Origin: Spirochaetaceae bacterium | GTDB taxonomy: Bacteria > Spirochaetota > Spirochaetia > SZUA-6 > Bin103 | Length of the DNA: 10,405 nucleotides | NCBI GenBank assembly: GCA_026710565.1 | Contig: JAPOQV010000270.1 | Span: 1-10,405 of the forward strand | Direction of reading: 5' to 3' | Shown: piece after piece, positions 5,807 through 10,405 of the stretch | Layout: the number at the start of each line of letters is the position of its first letter | How positions within the stretch are numbered: the first letter of the stretch is position 1 | Made by a program: the position numbers and the translations under genes | Notes under the pieces: model-generated | Databases searched by the model: none | Told to the model about the DNA's origin: nothing | Seen by the model: only the letters and a program-made list of their open reading frames with translations

Positions 5807-5849
5807 AACCAAACAACCGGAGGCACGGGAAGTCCCGTGATCCGATCAC
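5807..5849 (+). promoter_or_regulatory. Second copy of the operon leader, with overlapping palindromes
   Basis: AACCAAACAACC at 5807..5818 is identical to 3050..3061 in the leader of the first operon. The likeness continues through CACGGGA and a shared TGATCC at the start codon (ATG 3078 versus GTG 5837). The copy also carries two overlapping palindromes: CACGGGA/TCCCGTG (5824..5839, 2-nt centre) and GTGATC/GATCAC (5837..5849, 1-nt centre). Together they could be a translational leader with an operator or a regulatory RNA fold. No separate promoter was found between the hairpin at 5764 and this leader. Confidence 0.5.
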
Positions 5850-5965
5850 TCCAACCATACCCCGCGGCCTTGACCCTCTGCAGCCCGGTGAGGACCGAGC
5901 CCTCCTTGGCCGGGGTTCGAGCCAGATTCCGGGCGCGACTCGCGGAAACCACGCACGAGGATTGA
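5837..5965 (+). CDS. Possible small protein behind the repeated leader (42 aa)
   Basis: Function unknown. The GTG start lines up with the ATG of the 3078 gene when the two leaders are aligned, and GGGAAG (5827..5832) or GGAGG (5819..5823) could serve as ribosome-binding site. The encoded peptide (MIRSLQPYPAALTLCSPV, then an arginine-rich stretch RARFRARLAE) has no recognisable domain and no clear similarity to the 61-aa protein in the equivalent position. Its stop lies 38 nt before the ATG at 6004. It may be a truncated leftover of a longer gene. Confidence 0.35.
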   Translation: MIRSLQPYPAALTLCSPVRTEPSLAGVRARFRARLAETTHED

Positions 5966-6003
5966 TCCTGAGCCGTTTTCGACGGCACCCGAGGGGTAGA
6001 GTC

Positions 6004-6591
6004 ATGGCCATGGGATTGACCATCACCAAGAGCACCCTCGCGGCCATCGCGGGCGCTGGCACTGGCCGCATGCGATACCGCACCGGGTTCCCCCGACTCT
6101 CCTGTCCTCGCCCCCCGGATCTTCACCATCAGATCCGACGACTTCTCCTTCACCAATCCCACCACCTTCTCTGCCCTGTACGACATGCCAGAGCTCACCC
6201 AGGAAGCCGTCGACGGCGGCTTGGTCTCCGGGTACTGGGACGCCGGCCTCAAGGACGGCTGGTGGTGGATCCTCCCCGAACGCGTCGAGTTCACCGACGG
6301 CACCGACGCATGGGTCCACTTGGTCGTGAAACCCGAAACGCCGCCCTGCAGGTCACCGGCCCCAACACCCTCACCGTCAGAACCGCGGTCAACGCTATCG
6401 ACCGCTACCGCCCGCGCGTCGCGATCCTCCCGCCCCAACAGTATGAGTCGGTGGCCCGGTACCCTCGGAACCCAGAAACGCCCGTGAGGGGGCGCGATGA
6501 CCACGCCCTGAGCACACCGCTGAACAGTGCCGAGCCGCTGGACGTGGTGGCCGACCGCAGGCGTGGCCACCGCGTGGAGCCGACGGCATGA
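6004..6591 (+). pseudogene. Hypothetical gene interrupted by two compensating single-base shifts
   Basis: ATG 6004 has a good ribosome-binding site (GAGGGG, 5991..5996, 7-nt spacing). The protein reads MAMGLTITKSTLAAIAGAG at the start, then leaves frame near a C5 run (6090..6094) or C6 run (6111..6116). The middle continues one frame over (IFTIRSDDFSFTNPTTFSA, then YWDAGLKDGWWWILPE). It returns to the first frame at about 6332..6334 (ALQVTGPNTLTVRTAVNAID, ILPPQQYESVARYP). Removing one C at the first point and adding one at the second gives a continuous 195-aa protein. Its end overlaps the next gene by ATGA, which supports the terminal frame. I do not recognise the family. Whether this is a real pseudogene or two sequencing errors cannot be decided here. 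Confidence 0.5.
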
Positions 6592-6833
6592 GGGCCGACG
6601 ACCTGCCGCCGCTGGTCACCGAGCGCTGCCGGCGATCACCCATTCCCGGCGGCGGCCACTGCTGGCTGCGCTCCGTGCGCCAAGACGGCCCGGCCGTCTG
6701 CCACTGGTGCGGCCGTACCTGCGATCCGGTTCTGGATCTTGGCGACCCGCCCCCACCGCGGCCCCGCCGCCGTGAGCCGCAGGATCCGGACACCTCGGGC
6801 GACCTGTTCGCCGGCCAGGAGCCCGAAGCATGA
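6588..6833 (+). CDS. Small zinc-ribbon-like protein (81 aa)
   Basis: Function unknown. The core GGGHCWLRSVRQDGPAVC followed by HWCGRTC shows a His-Cys pair, a CxxC (CHWC) and a further Cys, a spacing that suggests a small metal-binding knuckle common in phage and plasmid proteins. The C-terminal half is proline- and arginine-rich and probably disordered. Both ends are coupled by ATGA overlaps: upstream to the broken gene at 6004..6591, downstream to the gene at 6830. That packing supports expression as one unit with its neighbours. Confidence 0.5.
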   Translation: MRADDLPPLVTERCRRSPIPGGGHCWLRSVRQDGPAVCHWCGRTCDPVLDLGDPPPPRPRRREPQDPDTSGDLFAGQEPEA

Positions 6834-7168
6834 TCGACTCGGACCGGACCGTGCTCGGCGTCGTCACCACGCTCGACGCCGGCCCTCTGCACTTCCTCGC
6901 CGGCGGACTGCCCGTCGATGCCGAGCCCGCAGGCGCCCTGATGGACGAGCTGCTGAGCGCCGCCCTGCCGAAGCTCACCGTGGTCGTCCGTGTCAACGAT
7001 GGCCATACCCTCACCTGCTCCCTGTTCTCACGCCCGCGCGAGGTCGGGTGTGCTGGTCCTCGTCGGCCAGTGCGCACGATGCTCGGCCTCCGCGTGGGAC
7101 AGCCTCATCGAGGGCGCACCCAGGCACCTGGCGCCCAGCGCTGCGGGCCGCCCTGTGGGACCTTGTGA
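6830..7168 (+). CDS. Hypothetical protein, 3' part doubtful (112 aa)
   Basis: Not recognised. The first ~65 residues look like genuine protein (VLGVVTTLDAGPLHFLAGG, LMDELLSAALPKLTVVVRV, a strand-helix-strand pattern). After about FSRPREV (near 7045) the frame becomes arginine/glycine/proline-rich. The neighbouring frames look more protein-like: VLVLVGQCARCSASAWDSLI at ~7050..7110, then WRPALRAALWDLVSALGAAW at ~7130..7190. This suggests one or two frameshifts and a longer original product containing a CxxC. It begins in an ATGA overlap with the zinc-ribbon-like gene. Confidence 0.4.
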   Translation: MIDSDRTVLGVVTTLDAGPLHFLAGGLPVDAEPAGALMDELLSAALPKLTVVVRVNDGHTLTCSLFSRPREVGCAGPRRPVRTMLGLRVGQPHRGRTQAPGAQRCGPPCGTL

Positions 7169-7249
7169 GCGCCCTCGGCGCTGCTTGGCGCAACGCCTCC
7201 GCTGTGCTCGGACTCGCAGGCCCCATGATCGGAGTAGCCCCCACAGCCT

Positions 7250-7365
7250 CCGGCACGAACTCGATGCGGGGGGATCGCCCAGGAAGGTCGACGTGCCCGG
7301 TGGCTCAGACCGTGCACCTGTGCGTGGAGCAAGGGCTGCTGATCGTGTGCGTGGCGTTGACCGCC
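7250..7365 (+). pseudogene. Decayed second copy of the ribbon-helix-helix gene
   Basis: This stretch aligns at the DNA level with 5570..5678. Shared blocks include CTCGATGCG, GGTGGCTCAGA and CTGTGCGTxGAGCA followed by GGGCTG. The protein echo is VAQTVHLCVEQGLLIV versus VAQIVRLCVEQGLPVV. An extra C (GTGCCCGG versus GTGCCGG, near 7295) and extra bases near 7268 break the frame, and no start with a ribosome-binding site is preserved. It is a pseudogene relic of a paralogue, from either a tandem duplication or a second related element. Confidence 0.6.
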
Positions 7366-7583
7366 CGGTGTAGCCTCCGGTGGCCGCTCGTGTACCGCGG
7401 CCGGCGGCGACCGGCGTACCGAGCATCCGTCGCGCCGTAGCCGGCGCAGCGCGACCAAGACGAACAGATCGTCTCCTTGCGCAGCTCGTTGACCGTCGCG
7501 GTCAGTAGAGCGGCAACGCTTGAGCCGCTTCTCCTTCAACCGTCGCCTAGGTCCCCGGCCCAACGCTCTGGGGCCGGCTCTTC
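7366..7583. other. No gene recognised
   Basis: After the ribbon-helix-helix relic I see no frame with a plausible start and protein-like content. The frame running to the TAG at 7438..7440 is arginine-rich and looks like read-through of the relic. Confidence 0.3.
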
Positions 7584-7820
7584 TCAGCCTAGCGCGCCAC
7601 GCACCGTCCTGGACTGCTCTGGACAGTCCCTGGACTGCCCCCGCACCGCATCAGCCTTCACGCCGAGAATCGGCCCCCACCCGTGCTCTTCGGGGGCAGC
7701 CCCTCCCGCCACCACCCACTCTCCGTCGCGCCGCGCCGTCGTCGCCCCGCCGTCACGACTGTCCGGCGGCGGCATCTCGGCGCCCCCCGGCCACGGCTTC
7801 GCGTTCTGAACGACGGTCAC
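7584..7820 (-). CDS. Possible small protein overlapping the terminase-like gene (78 aa)
   Basis: Function unknown. A GTG start at 7820 overlaps the stop of the 7817..8434 gene (GTGA), the arrangement expected of a coupled downstream gene. Third codon positions are mostly G or C, as in real genes here. The sequence begins MTVVQNAKPWPGGAEMPPPD, contains GEWVVAGGAAPEEHGWGP, and ends with a short repeat (QSRDCPE then QSRT). The composition is glycine/proline-rich and no domain is visible. It may be non-coding trailer sequence. Confidence 0.3.
   Translation of the reverse strand: MTVVQNAKPWPGGAEMPPPDSRDGGATTARRDGEWVVAGGAAPEEHGWGPILGVKADAVRGQSRDCPEQSRTVRGALG
7608..7638. repeat. 21-bp-spaced direct repeats with an inverted copy between them
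   Basis: CCTGGACTGC occurs at 7608..7617 and 7629..7638, exactly 21 bp apart. Between them CAGTCC (7624..7629) is the inverse of GGACTG, so it can pair with either flanking copy, giving two mutually exclusive hairpins. They fall within the small ORF at 7584..7820, where they encode the repeated QSR motif. They could equally be protein-binding half-sites two helical turns apart. Confidence 0.4.
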
Positions 7821-8434
7821 TGGGCGAGCTCGTCGGGCGGCTTCTGGTAGTGCTTGCGCAGCTCGGCGTCGACCTTCAGCGCCATCGCCATCCACTCCTC
7901 ATGCGTTTCCGGCGGCGGCCCCACCTCGATCGCCTTCTGCTCCGTCTTGCCGGTCAGCGCCAAGTCCTTCAGGTAGTCACCGTGCGACGTGACGCCGTTC
8001 ATCACCATCATGTCGCGCCGCGCACCCTCCCGCGTCTTCCAGTCCGGCACCTCGCGCTTCCGCCACCGGCACCAGGTCACCGCCTTCAGCGCCTGCTCGA
8101 CCTCATGCAGGATCCGGAACCGGCCAAGGTTGCACATCTCCAGCAGGTCGCGCCACCGCAGCTCGTACCGCTCCTGGAACCACCGGATCGCCCGGTGCGA
8201 CCGCATCTTCACCGCGTCGTCGCTCACCTCGGCATCGTTCGGATGCAGCGCCCGCCACGCCTCGGCTTGCGTCATGCCCATCACCTTCCACAAGGCGATC
8301 AGCCCCACCGCCAGCTTGTAGCTGTCCTCGTCCTCGGATGGTACCGCGACCAGTTGCTCCTGGTCGTCCGCCAGCGACGGCACCACCGTGAACTCGCCGT
8401 CTTCCGCCTGGGTCCCGGGCTCCTCTTCCGCCAT
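7817..8434 (-). CDS. Phage terminase small-subunit-like protein (205 aa)
   Basis: Possibly a small terminase (TerS), the DNA-recognition subunit of a phage packaging motor. After an acidic N-terminal ~35 residues, the segment KLAVGLIALWKVMGMTQAEA then WRALHP (40-65) resembles the small-terminase helix-turn-helix region, in which a short helix precedes 'TQAxAxRA'. VKMRSHRAIRWFQER (76-89) sits where the family has a 'G..LL..P.V...I' helix. Further on, VPDWKTREGARRDMMVMNG (129-147) matches the 'PDw.tR..A......G' segment often seen in the oligomerisation half. Each likeness is modest. No large terminase or portal gene follows. The opposite-strand frame is rich in Arg/His/Pro/Leu and looks like a shadow. 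The start codon has no clear ribosome-binding site. Confidence 0.45.
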   Translation of the reverse strand: MAEEEPGTQAEDGEFTVVPSLADDQEQLVAVPSEDEDSYKLAVGLIALWKVMGMTQAEAWRALHPNDAEVSDDAVKMRSHRAIRWFQERYELRWRDLLEMCNLGRFRILHEVEQALKAVTWCRWRKREVPDWKTREGARRDMMVMNGVTSHGDYLKDLALTGKTEQKAIEVGPPPETHEEWMAMALKVDAELRKHYQKPPDELAQ

Positions 8435-8627
8435 GACACCGCAACTCTATCTGTTACTCGGCTCTCACGAAAGCACGCCCTTTCCACGCCTATCTCCCGC
8501 TATCAACGGTACCTGGACCCAGTCCTGGACACGGCGGTATCTGTACCAACTGGCCTCCAGTAACAGGGACGCGCCAGCGCAGCCACCCTCACCGTCGGGT
8601 CCCAACACCCCGGCCCCCGGTATCACG

Positions 8628-8649
8628 GTGCCCGACGGCCGTCGAGCAC
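8628..8649. repeat. 22-bp imperfect palindrome
   Basis: The perfect 12-bp palindrome CGACGGCCGTCG (8633..8644) is flanked, across one mismatch on each side, by GTGC (8628..8631) and GCAC (8646..8649). It lies about 200 bp upstream of the terminase-like gene in otherwise non-coding DNA. An operator for a dimeric repressor is possible. Confidence 0.4.
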
Positions 8650-8895
8650 GACACCACGGTGCAGGCGCTGGCCGAGAAAGCGCTGGCAGTACGCCTCGAA
8701 GCGCTCGGCGTCGAAGTGAGTATCCCTATCTGTCCGTCTCGCCCTCACTGGCTCCGGGGCCGGCTCCGGTACCTGATCCCTTTGGCCGCCGCCTTCGGCG
8801 TCCTCCCTCTACGCGCGTACACGCGCCCCCCCCTCCCCCCTGGTTTTGACGTCATCTGCGGCCACCCGGACGTAACCGAGATTCGGGATCTGAAG

Positions 8896-8929
8896 AAGCC
8901 CGCGGGGCCTTGGTACCCCTGCGGGGCTT
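8896..8929. terminator. GC-rich hairpin in the non-coding region
   Basis: AAGCCC-GC (8896..8903) pairs with GCGGGGCTT (8921..8929) with one bulged base. GGGG (8904..8907) pairs with CCCC (8916..8919) inside it around CCTTGGTA. The fold could end transcription of whatever lies upstream on the plus strand, but there is no T-tract. Confidence 0.3.
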
Positions 8930-9476
8930 GCCCCTTGGGTGGCCCAGAGTCCCAGAGTCCGGGAAGCGGAGAGAGGGGCTAAGGGCACAGGAACTGGAAC
9001 CGGGCGGCCCGTGGCTGGCTCTTGCTCCGCTACGAACGGCCGGTCAGATCGAGTTGCGCACAGAGCAATCGAGAAGCGGTGAGGCTGCTATCGGGATCAT
9101 CGATCTCCGCGACTCCCAAGGATGGACGTGAGAGCAGCACCAAGGTTCATGAAAGGATCGGGGGATGGACCGCTGTTCGGTCCCTCGATCTTCTTCTGCA
9201 ACTCCTGCTGCATCTGCTTGCCAGCCTCGATCTGTTTCTCATTCATCTTCTCTTCCAGAGCCTCAAGCTGATCTTCCGCAGCGTCGATGTCTATCGCGGC
9301 CATGCTCAACCACGCATAGGCGAAGACGGGGTCCGGCTCAACTCCCCTGCCGTGCTCGTACATGAGCCCGAGCAGGTGCTGAGCGTCGCCGTGGTCCTGC
9401 TCGGCCCCTTCCGGTACCATCGGAAGGCTTCGGCGCTGTCCTTGGGGACGCCCTCTCCCATCTCGTACCTCTGCCC

Positions 9477-10321
9477 GAGCTCGTTCTGAGCGTCGGCGTA
9501 GTCCTGCTTGGCGGCAGCCTGGAACCACCGGGCGGCTTTGGCGAGAGCCTTGGGGTTGCGGTATTCGGAAACCTTGGTGTCGTCGCCGTAGTAGAGGATC
9601 CCGACTTGGTACTGAGCCTCGGCGTCACCCTGCTCGGCTGCCGGCATCAGCTCGAGGATGCGTTGGGCGTCGGCGTGGTCCTGGTCAGCGGCCAATCGGA
9701 AGTACTTCATCGCTTCCGCATCGTTCTGCTCGACGCCTCTGCCGCGGAGGTACGCGTTACCGATCTGGAACAGGGATTGAGCGACGCCCTGGTCAGCGGC
9801 CATACGATGCCACTTCACTGACTCTGCGCGATCCCGCTTGACACCCAGGCCCTCGTCATACGCATGTCCGAGCGCGAATTGGGCAGCGGCGTTATGCTGC
9901 TTGGCGGACCGACGGAGCCACTGGACGCCCTCGGCCGGATCCTTCGACACCGGCACGTCGACGTAGCTCTCGCCGCGAAGGTACGCCATCCCGAGGTGGA
10001 ACTGGGCACTCGCATCGTCCTGCGTGAGTTCCCATTGAGCGCCGGCATGACCCTGCTTCGAAGCGGCAAGGAATCGCCGAGTAGCTTTGGCCAAGTCCTG
10101 GGGTACTTCCTGCCCGTCGCGGTAGAGGATCAGAGGATCCCGAGCTCGTACTGAACGTCGGTGTCACCGCGGTCGGCCGCCTGTATCAGCTCGGCGATCC
10201 TCTGCATCTGTTCGAGGACGCGTTGAGCTGTGGCATGGTCCTGGTCGGCGGCTAGGCCGAGCAGCTTCATCGCCGCTGCGTCGTCCTGCTCGATGCCCCT
10301 GCCCCAGCGACGCGCGTTCCC
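9477..10321 (-). repeat. Internal duplication of a ~290-bp block in the Sel1 gene
   Basis: Two blocks, 10026..10321 and 9477..9761, encode parallel strings: GNARRWGRGIEQDDAAAMK versus GNAYLRGRGVEQNDAEAMK, LAADQDHATAQRVLEQM versus LAADQDHADAQRILELM, and VQYELGILYRDG versus AQYQVGILYYGD. Each also contains a shortened repeat unit at the same place (AQRVLE.../AQRILE...). This shows that a roughly three-repeat block was duplicated as a whole rather than single repeats being added. Confidence 0.6.
10124..10139. repeat. 8-bp tandem duplication that breaks the Sel1 gene
   Basis: AGAGGATC is present twice in direct succession (10124..10131 and 10132..10139). The second junction creates an in-frame stop on the minus strand. 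Removing one copy restores the Sel1 reading frame exactly (LGILYRDGQEVPQDLAKA). Confidence 0.85.
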
Positions 10322-10405
10322 AAGCTCGTACTGAGCGTAGGCATCTCCCCGATCGGCAGCATCACGGAGCCACTGGGCCGTCTTGTGGTGACCCAGGAGT
10401 ACATC

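Larger units (their letters stand above)
8435..9096. other. 662-bp region without a convincing gene
   Basis: No complete gene can be supported. A short plus-strand stretch around 8640..8705 reads like protein (TVQALAEKALAVRLEALGVE), but the frame beyond it becomes Pro/Arg-rich, so it may be a gene fragment. The region contains a 22-bp palindrome (8628..8649), a hairpin (8896..8929) and a direct repeat CACGGTGC (8624..8631, 8655..8662). It should also hold the promoter of the terminase-like gene, but I could not identify one. Confidence 0.35.
9097..10405 (-). pseudogene. Sel1-repeat protein gene, broken by two frameshifts, 5' end outside the window
   Basis: Sel1-like repeats are TPR-related helical pairs that build protein-binding solenoids. 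About eight full ~36-residue units are readable, for example AAAQFALGHAYDEGLGV then a WHRMAADQG-type second helix, and ADAQNELGQRYEMGEGV. Three frames are needed. From the right edge to 10130 the protein reads QYELGNARRWGRGIEQDDAA... and meets a stop (10130..10132) caused by an 8-bp tandem duplication. From there to about 9408 it continues one frame over. After a C4 run on the plus strand (9405..9408), one base short, the last part continues in the third frame (AEQDHGDAQHLLGLMYEHG). It ends with a typical C-terminal capping helix (AYAWLSMAAI) and a charged coiled-coil-like tail (EDQLEALEEKMNEKQIEAG). Repairing both sites gives one uninterrupted protein. The signal peptide, if any, is off the window. 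Confidence 0.85.

Noticed and set aside
5912..5940. GGTTCGAGCC resembling a tRNA T-loop
   Set aside because: The flanking bases cannot form the 5-bp T-stem, and no anticodon or acceptor arm is present upstream.
4162..6570. Very long open frame (802 codons) on the minus strand, antisense to radC and the sigma-like gene
   Set aside because: High-GC genes often leave a stop-free antisense frame. Its product is low-complexity (Arg/Gly/Ala/Ser), matches no motif, and spans four well-supported plus-strand genes plus intergenic hairpins.
7520..8563. 347-codon plus-strand frame opposite the terminase-like gene
   Set aside because: The composition is dominated by Arg, His, Pro and Leu, typical of a shadow frame; the minus-strand product has normal composition and recognisable helices.

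Overview
The window comes from a GC-rich bacterium (about two-thirds G+C by eye). Two proteins carry Gram-negative-style lipoprotein signals, and there is a Sel1-repeat protein. I cannot place the host. One protein (4756..5481) reminds me of sigma-like proteins seen in spirochaetes, but that is recollection only. I saw no rRNA, tRNA or CRISPR array.

Layout. Positions 1..149 hold the tail of a degraded reading frame, possibly an IS256-type transposase. Two lipoprotein genes converge at 336..716 (+, DUF4377-like) and 904..1485 (-), with a stem-loop between them. Positions 1486..1920 appear non-coding and hold a possible terminator, a run of G-tracts able to form a quadruplex, and a 16-bp-stem hairpin touching the end of the integrase gene. 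A complete tyrosine recombinase lies at 1921..2946 (-). Across a short AT-richer divergent promoter region, a tight six-gene operon runs right (3078..5744): three unknown small proteins, a RadC/JAMM protein, a sigma-like helix-turn-helix protein and a ribbon-helix-helix-type protein. Its genes overlap by 1-8 nt. A strong hairpin (5764..5803) closes it, followed by a second copy of the operon's leader motif.

Positions 5837..7440 are a second rightward cluster in decay: a small ORF, a gene broken by two compensating single-base shifts, a small zinc-ribbon-like protein, an unknown protein, and a degenerate second copy of the ribbon-helix-helix gene. On the opposite strand, 7817..8434 encodes a protein resembling phage terminase small subunits, with a short ORF overlapping its stop. 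Positions 8435..9096 hold no convincing gene. The right end (9097..10405, -) is a Sel1-repeat gene broken by an 8-bp tandem duplication and a one-base shift; its 5' end lies outside the window.

Interpretation. The recombinase, divergent operon, leader repeat and terminase-like gene suggest an integrated mobile element (degraded prophage, phage satellite or integrative element) flanked by ordinary accessory genes. The intact, well-packed part is 1921..5744 and is the best candidate for an undescribed module. Several frameshifts sit in C or G runs, so sequencing error must be excluded before calling all of them mutations.
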